A stretch of DNA of 64,000 nucleotides from Chondrilla cf. caribensis. Its lineage: Eukaryota > Porifera > Demospongiae > Chondrillida > Chondrillidae. The notes below the pieces were generated by a model, which ran no database searches, was not told where the DNA came from, and saw nothing but the letters and a program-made list of their open reading frames with translations. Where the stretch lies: positions 4,611,352 to 4,675,351 of the forward strand of contig OZ026550.1 in the NCBI GenBank assembly GCA_964020155.1, in the 5' to 3' direction. Both the position numbers and the translations under genes were made by a program. Position 1 is the first letter of the stretch. Every line of letters begins with the position of its first letter. This document shows, piece by piece, positions 21,484 through 35,250 of the stretch.

Positions 21484-24400
21484 TATACTCTGCCATACAT
21501 TGAAAAGACATTAAGCAATTCCAATGTAGCTTGGGTTACAGGCCACCTATTGAGATGGGAATTGTTTTAGAAATTAGTTCAAGTCTACAGCTAGGTCTGT
21601 CTACAATATCAAGTTGACATGCCCCCTCCCCCATGAGCTATGCAAAAAGGTGCTTAGCGTTTTCTCTCCTATACTCTCCCATACATTTAAAATATATCAA
21701 GCACCTTCAAATGTAGCTGGAGTTACGGACCACCTAATGAGATGAGAATTGCTTAAGAAGTTAATTTACCTCCCCAGCTAGCTCTGTCTGAAATATCAAG
21801 TTGACACGTCCCCTCCCCCATGAGCTATGCAAAAAGGTGCTTAGCGTTTTCTCTCCTATACTTTCCCATACATTGAAATATATTAAGCACCTTCGAATGT
21901 AGCTGGAGTTACGGGCAGCCTATTGAGATGGGAATTGTTTCAGAAGTTAGTTCATGTCCCCAGCTAGCTCTGTCTAAAATAACAACTTGACACGCCCCCT
22001 CCCCCATGAGCTATGCAAAAAGGTGCTTAGCGTTTTCTCTCCTATACTTTCCCATACATTGATAATATATTAAGCACCTTCGAATGTAGCTGGAGTTATG
22101 GTCCACCTAATGAGATGGGAATTCTTTAAGAAGTTAGTTCACGTCCCCAGCTAAGTCTGTCTAAAATATCAAGTTGACACGCCCCCTCCCCCATGAGCTA
22201 TGCAAAAAGGTGCTTAGCGTTTTCTCTCCTATACTCTCCCATACATTTAAAATATATTAAGCACCTTCAAATGTAGCTGGAGTTACGGTCCGCCTAATGA
22301 GATGAGAATTGCTTAAGAAGTTAATTCACCTCCCCAGCTAGCTCTGTCTGAAATATCAAGTTGACACGCCCCCTCCCCCATGAGCTATGCAAAAAGGTGC
22401 TTAGCGTTTTCTCTCCTATACTTTCCCATACATTGAAATATATTAAGCACCTTCGAATGTAGCTGGAGTTACGGGCTGCCTATTGAGATGGGAATTGTTT
22501 CAGAAGTTAGTTCATGTCCCCAGCTAAGTCTGTCTAAAATAACAACTTGACACACCCCCTCCCCCATGAGCTATGCAAAAAGGTGCTTAGCGTTTTCTCT
22601 CCTATACTCTCCCATACATTGAAAATATATTAAGCACCTTCAAATGTAGCTGGGGTTACGGTCCACCTAATGAGATGGGAATTGCTTAAGAAGTTAATTC
22701 ACCTCCCCAGCTAGCTCTGTTTGAAATATCAAGTTGACACGCCCCCTCCCCCATGAGCTATGCAAAAAGGTGCTTAGCGTTTTCTCTCCTATACTTTCCC
22801 ATACATTGAAATATATTAAGCACTTTCGAATGTAGCTGGAGTTACGGGCAGCCTATTGAGATGGGAATTGTTTCAGAAGTTAGATCACGTGCCCAGCTAG
22901 GTCTATCTGAAGTATCAAGTTGACACACCCCCTCCCCCATGAGCTATGCAAAAAGGTGCTTAGCGTTTTCTCTCCTATACTTTCCCATACATTGAAATAT
23001 ATTAAGCACCTTCGAATGTAGCTGGAGTTATGGGCTGCCTATTGAGATGGGAATTGTTTCAGAAGTTAGTTCAAGTCTACAGCTAGGTCTGCCTAAAATA
23101 TCAAGTTGACACTCCCCCTCCCCCATGAGCTATGCAAAAAGGTGCTTAGCGTTTTTTCTCCTATACTTTCCCATACATTGAAATATATTAAGCACCTTCG
23201 AATGTAGCTGAAGTTACGGTCCACCTAATGAGATGGGATTCCTTTAAGAAGTTAGTTTACATCCCCAGGTAGGTCTGTCTAAAATATAATATTGACACAC
23301 ACCCTCCCTCTTGAGCTATGCAAAAGGTGCTTAGCGTTTTCTCTCCTATACTTTCCCATACATTGAAATATATTAAGCACCTTCGAATGTAGCTGGAGTT
23401 ACGGGCCGCCTATTGAGATGGAAATTGTTTTAGAAGTTAGCTCAGGTCTACAGCTAGGTCTGTCTAAAATATCAAGTTGATACGCCCGCTCACGTATGAG
23501 TTATGCAAAAAGGTGCTTAGCGTTTTCTCTCCTATGCGTATATTTACTCTCCCATACGTACATTGAAAATATATTTAGCACCTTCGAATGTAGCTGGAGT
23601 TATTGGCAATCTATTGAGATGAGAATTGTTTCAGAAGTTAGATCAAGTGCCCAGCTAGGTCTATCTGAAATATCAAGTTGACACGCCCCCTCCTCCATGA
23701 GCCATGCAAAAAGGTGCTTAGCGTTTTCTCTCCTATACTCTCCCATACATTGAAAGTATATTAAGCACCTTCGAATGTAGCTGGAGTTACGGGCCACCAA
23801 TTGAGATGGGAATTGTTTCAGAAGTTAGTTTACGTCCCCATCTAGGTTTGTCTAAAATATCAAGTTGACACGCACCCTCCCCCATGAGCTATGCAAAAGG
23901 TGCTTAGCGTTTTCTCTCCTATACTCTCCCATGCATTAAAAATATATTAAGCACCTTCGAATGTAGCTGGGGTTATGGTCCACCTAATGAAATGGGAATT
24001 GTTTCAGAAGTTAGTTCACGTCCCCAGCTAGGTCTGTCTAAAATATAATATTAACACACACCCTCCCTCTTGAGCTATGCAAAAAGGTGCTTAGCGTTTT
24101 CTCTCCTTTGAATGTAGCTGGATTTGCGGGCCACCTATTGAGATGGGAATTGTTTCAGAAGTTAGTTCATGTCCCCAGCTAGGTCTGTCTAAAATATCAA
24201 GTTGATACGCCCCCTCCCTCTTGAGCTATGCAAAAAAGTGCTTAGTGTTTTCTCTCCTATACTCTCCCAATACTGTAACATTGAAAATATATTAAGTACC
24301 TTCGAATGTAGCTGGAGTTACGGGCCACCTATTGAGATGGGAATTGTTTCAGAAGTTAATTCACATCTTCAGCTAGGTTGGTCTACAACATCAAGTTGAA

Positions 24401-24635
24401 ACGCCCCCTCCCTCTTGAGCTATGCAAAAAGGTGCTTAGCGTTTTCTCTCCTATACTCTCCCATACATTGAAAATATATTAAGCACCTTCGAATGTAGCT
24501 GGAGTTACAGGCCACCTAATGAGATGGGAATTCTTTCAGATGTTATTTGACATCTTCAGCTAGGTCTGTCTAAATTATCAAGTTGACACGCCCCCTCCCC
24601 CATGAGCTATGCAAAAAGGTGCTTAGCATTTTCAT
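21484..24635. repeat. Satellite A array, block 1 (about 187-bp units)
   Basis: GAGCTATGCAAAAAGGTGCT recurs at 21634, 21822, 22008 and 22194 and onward, giving periods of 186-188. Each unit also carries CACCTTCGAATGTAGCTGG, GAGATGGGAATTG and CAAGTTGACACG. There are about 17 units. Confidence 0.95.
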
Positions 24636-27600
24636 ATGCTATGGGCCTCTTGGTGACAAGCCAAAAAATGTCATTTTTTATGCTTGTCACCACGACCTCT
24701 CCTGTGTGCACATAATGCATCATAGATCTAATACGAATGCACGGACACACTTCTGGAACTAATACGGTCCTTTTGATACAAAGAATGATAGGTTTTGTTG
24801 CTGATGGAAATTCTGGCACATAGCATTATACATTTCAATATAAGTGTAATACACCTTGTGGTGATAACTCAGGTGATTTGACATCATGTTGCTGGTCACC
24901 AAGGGCTGCCCAGTGTCTGTCCCAAACTCACCAACACAGTTTGGGATGCATGCAAACCGTCCTGGGTGTGCTATGGGCCTCGTGGTGACAAGCCAAAAAA
25001 TGTCAATTTTTATGCTTGTCACCACGACCTCTCCTGTGTGCACATAGTGCATCATAGATCTAATACGAATGCACGGACACACTCCTGGAACTAATACGGT
25101 CCTTTTGATACCAAAATTGATAGGTTTTGTTGCTGATGAAAATTCTGCCAGGTGTCCATATGGCACATAGCATTATACATTTGTATGTACATTTCAATAT
25201 AAGTGTAATACGCCTTGTGGTGATAACTCAGGTGATTTGACATCACGTTGCTGGTCACCAAGGGCTGCCCAGTGTCTGTCCCAAACTCACCAACACAATC
25301 TGGGATGCATACAAACCGTCCTGGGTGTGCTATGGGCCTTGTGGTGACAAGCCATAAAATGTCAATTTTTATGCTTGTCACCACGACCTCTCCTGTGTGC
25401 ACATAATGCATCATAGATCTAATACGAATGCACGGACACACTCCTGGAACTAATACGGTCCTTTTGATACCAAAATTGATAGGTTTTGTTGCTGATGGAA
25501 ATTCTGCCAGGTGTCCATAGCACATAGCATTATACATTTGTATGTACATTTCAATATAAGTGTAATACACCTTGTGGTGATAACTCAGGTGATTTGACTT
25601 CATGCTGCTGGTCACCAAGGGCTGCCCAGTGTCTGTGCCAAACTCACCAACACTATTTGGGATGCATGCAAACCGTCCTGGGTGTGCTATGGGCCTCATG
25701 GTGACAAGCCAAAAAATGTCAATTTTTATGCTTGTCACCACGACCTCTCCTGTGTGCACATAATGCATCATAGATCTAATACGAATGCACGGACACACTC
25801 CTGGAACTAATACGGTCCTCTTGATACCACAATTGATAGGTTTTGTTGAGGATGAAAATTCTGCCAGTTGTCCATATTGTACATAGCATTATACATTTGT
25901 ATGTACATTTCAATATAAGTGTAATACACCTTGTGGTGATAACTCAGGTGATTTGACTTCATGCTGCTGGTCACCAAGGGCTGCCCAGTGTCTGTGCAAA
26001 TCTCATCAACACAATTTGGGATGCATGCAAACCGTCCTGGGTGTGCTATGGGCCTCATGGTGACAAGCCAAAAAATGTCAATTTTTATGCTTGTCACCAC
26101 GACCTCTCCTGTGTGCACATATTGCATTATAGATCTAATACGAATGCACGGACACACTCCTGGAACTAATACGGTCCTTTTGATACCAAAATTGATAGGT
26201 TTTGTTGAGGATGAAAATTCTGCCAGTTGTCCATATTGTACATAGCATTATACAATTTTGTATGTACATTTCAATATAAGTGTAATACACCTTGTGGTGA
26301 TAACTCAGGTGATTTGACATCATGTTGCTGGTCACCAAGGGCTGCCCAGTGTCTGTCCCAAACTCACCAACACAATCTGGGATGCATGCAAACCGTCCTG
26401 GGTGTGCTATGGGCCTCGTGGTGACAAGCCAAAAAATGTCAATTTTTATGCTTGTCACCACGACCTCTCCTGTGTGCACATAATGCATCATAGATCTAAT
26501 ACGAATGCACGGACACACTCCTGGAACTAATACGGTCCTCTTGATACCAAAATTGATAGGTTTTGTTGCTGATGAAAATTCTGCCAGGTGTCCATATGGC
26601 ACATAGCATTATACATTTGTATGTACATTTCAATATAAGTGTAATACGCCTTGTGGTGATAACTCAGGTGATTTGACATCACGTTGCTGGTCACCAAGGG
26701 CTGCCCAGTGTCTGTCCCAAACTCACCAACACAATCTGGGATGCATACAAACCGTCCTGGGTGTGCTATGGGCCTTGTGGTGACAAGCCATAAAATGTCA
26801 ATTTTTATGCTTGTCACCACGACCTCTCCTGTGTGCACATAATGCATCATAGATCTAATACGAATGCACGGACACACTCCTGGAACTAATACGGTCCTTT
26901 TGATACCAAAATTGATAGGTTTTGTTGCTGATGGAAATTCTGCCAGGTGTCCATAGCACATAGCATTATACATTTGTATGTACATTTCAATATAAGTGTA
27001 ATACACCTTGTGGTGATAACTCAGGTGATTTGACTTCATGCTGCTGGTCACCAAGGGCTGCCCAGTGTCTGTGCCAAACTCACCAACACTATTTGGGATG
27101 CATGCAAACCGTCCTGGGTGTGCTATGGGCCTCATGGTGACAAGCCAAAAAATGTCAATTTTTATGCTTGTCACCACGACCTCTCCTGTGTGCACATAAT
27201 GCATCATAGATCTAATACGAATGCACGGACACACTCCTGGAACTAATACGGTCCTCTTGATACCACAATTGATAGGTTTTGTTGAGGATGAAAATTCTGC
27301 CAGTTGTCCATATTGTACATAGCATTATACATTTGTATGTACATTTCAATATAAGTGTAATACACCTTGTGGTGATAACTCAGGTGATTTGACTTCATGC
27401 TGCTGGTCACCAAGGGCTGCCCAGTGTCTGTGCAAATCTCATCAACACAATTTGGGATGCATGCAAACCGTCCTGGGTGTGCTATGGGCCTCATGGTGAC
27501 AAGCCAAAAAATGTCAATTTTTATGCTTGTCACCACGACCTCTCCTGTGTGCACATATTGCATTATAGATCTAATACGAATGCACGGACACACTCCTGGA

Positions 27601-29222
27601 ACTAATACGGTCCTCTTGATACCAAAATTGATAGGTTTTGTTGAGGATGAAAATTCTGCCAGTTGTCCATATTGTACATAGCATTATACATTTGTATGTA
27701 CATTTCAATATAAGTGTTATACACCTTCTGGTGATAACTCAGGTGATTTGAAATCACGTTGCTGGTCACCAAGGGCTGCCCAGTGTCTGTCCCAAACTCA
27801 CCAACACAATCTGGGATGCATGCAAACCGTCCTGGGTGTGCTATGGGCCTCGTGGTGACAAGCCAAAAAATGTCAATTTTTATGCTTGTCACCACGACCT
27901 CTCCTGTGTGCACATAATGCACCATAGATCTAATACGAATGCACGGACACACTTCCGGTACTAATACGGTCCTTTTTATACAAAGAATGATAGGTTTTGT
28001 TGCTGATGGAAATTCTGCCAGGTGTCCATATGGCACATAGCATTATACATTTGTATGTACATTTCAATATAAGTGTAATACACCTTGTGGTGATAACTCA
28101 GGTGATTTGACTTCATGCTGCTGGTCACCAAGGGCTGCCCAGTGTCTGTGCAAATCTCATCAACACAATTTGGGATGCATGCAAACCGTCCTGGGTGTGC
28201 TATGGGCCTCATGGTGACAAGCCAAAAAATGTCAATTTTTATGCTTGTCACCACGACCTCTCCTGTGTGCACATATTGCATTATAGATCTAATACGAATG
28301 CACAGACACACTCCTGGAACTAATACGGTCCTCTTGATACCAAAATTGATAGGTTTTGTTGAGGATGAAAATTCTGCCAGTTGTCCATATTGTACATAGC
28401 ATTATACATTTGTATGTACATTTCAATATAAGTGTAATACACCTTGTGGTGATAACTCAGGTGATTTGACATCACGTTGCTGGTCACCAAGGGCTGCCCA
28501 GTGTCTGTCCCAAACTCACCAACACAATCTGGGATGCATGCAAACCGTCCTGGGTGTGCTATGGGCCTCGTGATGACAAGCCATAAAATGTCAATTTTTA
28601 TGCTTGTCACCACGACCTCTCCTGTGTGCACATAATGCATCATAGATCTAATACGAATGCACGGACACACTCCTGGAACTAATACGGTCCTTTTGATACC
28701 AAAATTGATAGGTTTTGTTGAGGATGAAAATTCTGCCAGTTGTCCATATTGTACATAGCATTATACATTTGTATGTACATTTCAATATAAGTGTAATACG
28801 CCTTGTGGTGATAACTCAGGTGATTTGACTTCATGTTTCTGGTCACCAAGGGCTGCCCAGTGTTCGTGCCAAACTCACCAACACAATTTGGGATGCATGC
28901 AAACCGTCCTGGGTGTGCTATGGGCCTCGTGGTGACAAGCCAAAAAATGTCTATGTTTATGCTTGTCACCACGACCTCTCCTGTGTGCACATAATGCATC
29001 ATAGATCTAATACGAATGCACGGACACACTCCTGGAACTAATACGGTCCTTTTGATACCAAAATTGATAGGTTTTGTTGCTGATGGAAATTCTGCCAGGT
29101 GTCCATAGCACATAGCATTATACATTTGTATGTACATTTCAATATAAGTGTAATACACCTTGTGGTGATAACTCAGGTGATTTGACATCACGTTGCTGGT
29201 CATCAAGGGCTGCCCAGTGTCT
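24636..29222. repeat. Satellite B array (about 359-bp units, 13 copies)
   Basis: CTCCTGGAACTAATACGGTC recurs every 358-360 bases (for example near 25082, 25441 and 25799). Each unit has a 12-bp hairpin stem, GTGGTGACAAGC and GCTTGTCACCAC, around an AT-rich loop of about 20 bases. Four units form a 1436-bp block: 25091-26157 repeats almost exactly at 26527-27593. Long frames of 94, 116 and 235 codons occur on both strands because the period is near a multiple of three. I do not call them genes. Confidence 0.95.
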
Positions 29223-32200
29223 AGGGTTACATGCACCCTCCTTCTTGAGCTATGCAAAAAGGTGCTTAGCGTTTTCTCTCCTATACTCTACCATACATTG
29301 AAAATATATTAAGCACCTTCAAATGTAGGTGGAGTTACGGTCCACCTAATGAAATGGGAATTATTTCAGAAGTTAGTTCACGTTCTCTGCAAGGTCTGTC
29401 TAAAATATCAAGTTGACACACCCCCTCCCCCATGAGCTATGCAAGAAGGTGCTTAGCGCTTTCTCTCCTATACTCTTCCATACGTTTAAAATATATTAAG
29501 CACCTTCGAATGTAGCTGGAGTTGCGGGCCACCTATTGAGATGGGAATTCTTTAAGAAGTTAGTTCATGTCCCCATCTAAGTCTGTCTAAAATATCAAGT
29601 TGACACGCCCGCTCACGTATGAGTTATGCAAAAAAGGTGCTTAGCGTTTTCTCTCCTAAACTCTCCCTTACATTGAAATATATTAAGCACCTTCGAATGT
29701 ACCTGGAGTTACAGGCCACCTATTGAGATGGGAATTCTTTAAGAAGTTAGTTCAAGTCTACAGGTAAGTCTGTCTAAAATTTCAAGTTGACACGCCTGCT
29801 CACGTATGAGTTGTGCAAAAAGGTGCTTAGCGTTTTCTCTCCTATAGGTATATGTGTAGTACGAGATTGGTCTCTCGGGAGATGCAAACGCTACTTCATA
29901 CAATAGGACGAACAATAATTCAAAGAACAGTACCAGCACTTTAAAAACACTAACACTTTACATACGCCTCAAACTACCACGAGGTACTAATAATCGTGTG
30001 AATGCGTGTAGACAGTGTGTACATCACGTGACGACAATGCGCGAATTACAAAAGTCAGTATTAAATACGTAAATTACAAGAAACGTGCAACAAATAACAT
30101 CATATACCTACATACATGTTAGTTTATATGCCACATATGTACTCTTCCATACGTACATTGAAAATATATTAAGCACCTTCGAATGTAGCTGGAGTTATTG
30201 GCAATCTATTGAGATGAGAATTGTTTCAGAAGTTAGATCAAGTGCCCAGCTAGGTCTATCTGAAATATCAAGTTGACACGCCCCCTCCTCCATGAGCTAT
30301 GCATAAAGGTGCTTAGCGTTTTCTTTCCTATACTCTCCCATACATTGAAAATATATTTAGCACCTTCAAATGTAGCTGGAGTTACGGTCCACCTAATGAG
30401 ATGGGAATTGTTTCAGAAGTTAGTTCACGTCCCCAGCTAGGTCTGTCTGAAATATGAAGCTGACACGCCTCCTCCCCCATGAGCTATACAAAAAGGTGCT
30501 TAGCATTTTCTCTCCTAAACTTTCCCATACATTTAAAATATATTAAGCACCTTCGAATGTAGCTGGAATTACGGTCCACCTATTGAGATGGGAATTGTTT
30601 CAGAAGTTAGATCAAGTGCTCAACTAGGTCTGTCTAAAATATCAAGTTGACACGCCCCCTCCCCCATGAGCTATGCAAAAAGGTGCTTAACGTTTTCTCT
30701 CCTATACTCTCCCATACATTGAAAATATATTTAGCACCTTCGAATGTAGCTGTAGTTACGGTCCACCTATTGAGATAGGAATGGTTTCAGAAGTTAGTTC
30801 ACGTCCCCAGCTAGGTCTGTCTAAAATATCAAGTTGACGCACCCCTTCCCCTTGAGCTATGCAAAAAGGTGCTTAGCGTTTTCTCTCCTATACTCTACCA
30901 TACATTGAACCTTCGATTGTAGCTGGAGTTACGGGCTGCCTATTGAGATAGGAATGTTTCAGAAGTTACTTCACGTCCCCAGCTAGGTCTGTCTAAAATA
31001 ACAACTTGACAGGCCCCCTCCCCCATGAGCTATGCAAAAAGGTGTTTTGCGTTTTCTCTCCTATACTCTCCCATACATTGAAAATATATTAAGCACCTTC
31101 GAATGTAGCTGGAGTTACAGGCCACCTATTGAGATGGGAATTCCTTAAGAAGTTAGTTCAAGTCTACAGCTAGGTCTGTCTAAAATTTCAAGTTGACACG
31201 CCCGCTCACGTATGAGTTATGCAAAAAGGTGCTTAGCGTTTTCTCTCCTATAGGTATATGTACTCTCCCATACGTACATTGAAAATATATTAAGCACCTT
31301 CAAATGTAGCTGGAGTTATTGGCAATCTATTGAGATGAGAATTGTTTCAGAAGTTAGATCACGTGCCCAGCTAGGTGTATCTGAAATATCAAGTTGACAT
31401 GCCCCCTCCTCCATGAGCTATGCATAAAGGTGCTTAGCGTTTTCTTTCCTATACTCTCCCATTCATTGAAAATATATTTAGCACCTTCGAATGTAGCTGG
31501 AGTTACGGTCCATCTAATGAGATGGGAATTGTTTCAGAAGTTAGTTCACGTCCCCAGCTAGGTCTGTCTGAAATATGAAGTCGACACGCCCCCTCCCCCA
31601 TGAGCTATGCAAAAGGTGCTTAGCGTTTTCTCTTCTAAACTTTCCCATACATTGAAATATATTGAGCACCTTCGAATGTAGCTGGAGTTACGGTCCACCT
31701 ATTGAGATAGGAATGGTTTCAGAAGTTAGTTCACGTCCCCAGCTAGGTCTGTCTAAAATATAATATTGACACGCACCCTCCCTCTTGAGCTATGCAAAAA
31801 GGTGCTTAGCATTTTCTCTCCTATACTTTCCAATACATTGAAAATATATTAAGCACCTTCAAATGTAGCTGGGGTTACGGTCCACCTAATGAGATGGGAA
31901 TTGTTTCAGAAGTTTGTTCACGTCCCCAGCTAGGTCTGTCTAAAATAACAACTTGACACACCCCCTTACCCTTGAGCTATGCAAAAAAGTGTTTAGCGTT
32001 TCTCTCCTATACTCTCCCATACATTGAAAATATATTAAGCACCTTCGAATGTAGCTGGAGTTACGGTCCACCTATTGAGATGGAAATTGTTTCAGAAGTT
32101 AGTTCACGTCCCCAGCTAGGTTTGTCTAAAATATAATATTGACACGCACCCTATGCAGAAAGGTGCTTAGCGTTTTCTCTCCTATACTCTCCCATACATT

Positions 32201-33834
32201 GAAAATATATTAAGAACCTTCGAATGTAGCTGGAGTTACGGGCCACCTATTGAGATGGGAATTGTTTAAGAAGTTAGTTCACGTCCCCAGCTAGGTCTGT
32301 CTAAAATATCAAGTTGACACTGCCCCTCCCCCATGAGCTTTGCAAAAAGATGCTTAGCGTTATCTCTCCTATACTCTCCCATACATTGAAAATATATTTA
32401 GCACCTTCGAATGTAGCTGGAGTTACGGGCCACCTATTGAGATGGGAATTGTTTAAGAAGTTAGTTCACGTCCCCAGCTAGGTCTGTCTAAAATATCAAG
32501 TTGACACTGCCTCTCCCCCATGAGCTTTGCAAAAAGATGCTTAGCGTTTTCTCTCCTATACTCTCCCATACATTGAAAATATTATATTAAGCACCTTCGA
32601 ATGTAGCTGGAGTTACGGGCCACCTATTGAGATGGGAATTGTTTCAGAAGTTAGCTCACGTCCCCAGCTAGGGCTGCCTAGAATATAATATTGATACACA
32701 CCCTCCCTCTAGAGCTATGCAAAAAGTTGCTTAGCGTTTTCTCTCCTATACTTTCCCATACATTGAGAATATATTAAGCACCTTCGAATGTAGCTGGAGT
32801 TACGGGCCACCTATTGAGATGGAAATTGTTTCAGAAGTTAGTTCATGTCCCCAGCTAGGTTTGTCTAAAATATAATATTGACACGCACCCTATGCAGAAA
32901 GGTGCTTAGCGTTTTCTCTCCTATACTCTCCCATACATTGAAAATATATTAAGAACCTTCGAATGTAGCTGGAGTTACGGGCCACCTATTGAGATGGGAA
33001 TTGTTTAAGAAGTTAGTTCACATCCCCAGCTAGGTCTGTCTAAAATATCAAGTTGACACTGCCCCTCCCCCATGAGCTTTGCAAAAAGATGCTTAGCGTT
33101 ATCTCTCCTATACTCTCCCATACATTGAAAATATATTTAGCACCTTCGAATGTAGCTGGAGTTACGGGCCACCTATTGAGATGGGAATTGTTTAAGAAGT
33201 TAGTTCACGTCCCCAACTAGGTCTGTCTAAAATATCAAGTTGACACTGCCCCTCCCCCATGAGCTATGCAAAAAGATGCTTAGCGTTTTCTCTCCTATAC
33301 TCTCCCATACATTGAAAATATTATATTAAGCACCTTCGAATGTAGCTGGAGTTACGGGCCACCTATTGAGATGGGAATTGTTTCAGAAGTTAGTTCACGT
33401 CCCCAGCTAGGGCTGCCTAGAATATAATATTGATACACACCCTCCCTCTAGAGCTATGCAAAAAGTTGCTTAGCGTTTTCTCTCCTATACTTTCCCATAC
33501 ATTGAGAATATATTAAGCACCTTCGAATGTAGCTGGAGTTACGGGCCACCTATTGAGATGGGAATTGTTTCAGAAGTTAGTTCATGTCCCCAGCTAGGGC
33601 TGTCTAAAATATAATATTGATACACACCCTCCCTCTAGAGCTATGCAAAAAGTTGCTTATTGTTTTCTCTCCTATACGTTCCCATACATTGAAAATATAA
33701 TATTATTAAGCACCTTCGAATGTAGCTGGAGTTATTGGCAATCTATTGAGATGAGAATTGTTTCAGAAGTTACATCACGTCCCCAGCTAGGCCTATCTGA
33801 AATATCAAGTTGACACGCCCCCTCCCCCATGAGC
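29223..33834. repeat. Satellite A array, block 2
   Basis: Same unit as block 1, about 23 copies, interrupted by a solo LTR at 29855-30135. Some adjacent units form longer repeats, for example segments near 32130-32700 recur near 32880-33440. It ends inside a unit at CCCCCATGAGC. Confidence 0.95.
29855..30135. mobile_element. Solo LTR, 281 bp, 4-bp target duplication
   Basis: Begins TGTAGTACGAG and ends ATGCCACA, so it has TGT...ACA termini. TATG is duplicated at 29851-29854 and 30136-30139. The uninterrupted site is visible in the sister satellite unit at about 31250 (GGTATATGTACTCT). No internal retrotransposon sequence remains. Confidence 0.85.
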
Positions 33835-34185
33835 AGTTAGTGCTAAGACACAATTGTTACAATTGTTCAGCATTCCTCATTTCAGTAGGCTAAATTGGGG
33901 CTCCTGTATTTACTTAAAAGATGGAAATGGGTGGCACCATATTCTGACTTCTTATTTTTAAAATGTGATTTGCGGCGTCATGATTGAAGCTGTAGCTGCA
34001 AATTTATATCATCGTATTACAAATATGCTGACTTTCACAATGCTGAAAGTATGAATATCAAAAAAATAATATTGAGTAAGTTATATAAAAAAATGTTTTG
34101 AAGGTGATTATGGTGCATTTTTCTTAGATATTTCATCACCTATAGGTATGGAATGTAGGAAATATGATCACAATAACTTAGACTA
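33835..34185. repeat. Orphan copy of the upstream region of the CDA genes (block D)
   Basis: GCTAAGACACAA, GTTCAGCATTCCTCATTTCA and GAAGCTGTAGCTGCAAATTT match the sequence upstream of CDA genes 3 (43395-43740) and 5 (55030-55320). Here it is followed directly by 3'-flank sequence and not by a gene. Confidence 0.8.
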
Positions 34186-34239
34186 ATATAGACAGAGATA
34201 TGTATAATATTTTTATTATTTAATTATATTATATTTATA

Positions 34240-34366
34240 CTAATATTAATATTAATATATAGTTCACCATTAATTGGAAAGAAAATTCTGAGGCCTAAGG
34301 ACCACTTTGGCTTATAATGCCCAGTGATGATGATGATGATTATTATTATATGTGTGTGCACTCGTG

Positions 34367-34424
<58 letters not shown>

Positions 34425-34870
34425 CAACTACATGCATGTAATATATATAAGAAGAATATACAATGAAAATTACACAATAATATGCTACATATAATATTAT
34501 TATACACTGTAATAATAATAATATAATTATATGTTTACGTATTTATATTTGTTATTTTGCATGTCACTTGAAGGATCAATCATTGTGTTACTGTATTCTA
34601 AGTGACGTAAATAACTACTACATCTGTAACAGCAACAAGAATGACCCTCAGTAGAATTGGTTAGATTGGGAGTGTACATATATTGTCCGTACTTCATGTT
34701 AGACATCCCTACATCAGGATTTGGGATATTTTCATCATTATTATTAGTAAATCTCCACCTACCTGTCATGTGTACTACACAGTGTCATTCATGATCTATA
34801 CTGTATGCATTTGGCGCTTGCCTGTCTTGAGAGCATTGGAGGGGGTGTAAGCGTGAGGTGACAGTATACA
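34240..34870. repeat. Orphan copy of the 3' flank of the CDA genes (block E)
   Basis: CACCATTAATTGGAAA, a GATGATGAT run, a (GT)n tract at 34363-34422 and AAGGATCAATCATTGTGTTA match the sequence after CDA gene 5 (59011-59870). Parts also match the flanks of genes 3 and 4. Confidence 0.85.
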
Positions 34871-34874
34871 TATA

Positions 34875-35049
34875 CAGTGGAACCTCTCTATTAAGGACAC
34901 TTTGGGACCTTGATTTTAGTCCTTATTACAAAGGTGTCCTCAATTCAGAGGTCACTTAATACACTACAGTACTACATTGGTACACAGAATGGTGTCCTTA
35001 TTACAGAGGTTTCTGCTATTGAGAGGTTTGTAATAGAGAGGTTCCACTG
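34875..35049. mobile_element. Pogo-like MITE, 175 bp, TA target duplication
   Basis: CAGTGGAACCTCTCTATTA and its complement at the right end, flanked by TA at 34873-34874 and 35050-35051. It is an intact copy of the family at 5827-6000. Confidence 0.85.
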
Positions 35050-35077
35050 TATCAAGAATGTCAAATATGCCAGATGT

Positions 35078-35250
35078 GATATACACCAGATCGCTGGGAG
35101 GTAGCTGGTCAACTATCACAGCCTCAGAGCAGTCTGTCTGTTATTACCATCAGCAATAACTCATTTCTGGTGCTAGGAGGCTGCACCAATCCACACAAGG
35201 TGCTACATTCATTGCTTAACAGTGTAAAACGTACAATGTATATGTCCAGA
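35078..35250 (+). pseudogene. Remnant of a kinase-kelch gene, last kelch segment only
   Basis: Closely matches the final 170 bases of the kinase-kelch exon 2 (about 62975-63148): CAGATCGCTGGGAGGTAG, CTATCACAGCCTCAGAGCAG, CATTTCTGGTGCTAGGAGG. The kinase exon and most kelch blades are missing, and the stop codon is changed (TGTCCAGACAG against TGTCCTGACAG). The similarity continues into the 3' flank toward the next CDA gene. Confidence 0.9.

Noticed and set aside
20350..30276. ORFs of 60-235 codons in the satellite region as genes
   Set aside because: They repeat with the satellite period, occur on both strands at once, and show no domain, start context or splice structure.
19986..33834. CRISPR-like array
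   Set aside because: Units of 187 and 359 bp are head-to-tail with no unique spacers, and the genome is eukaryotic.
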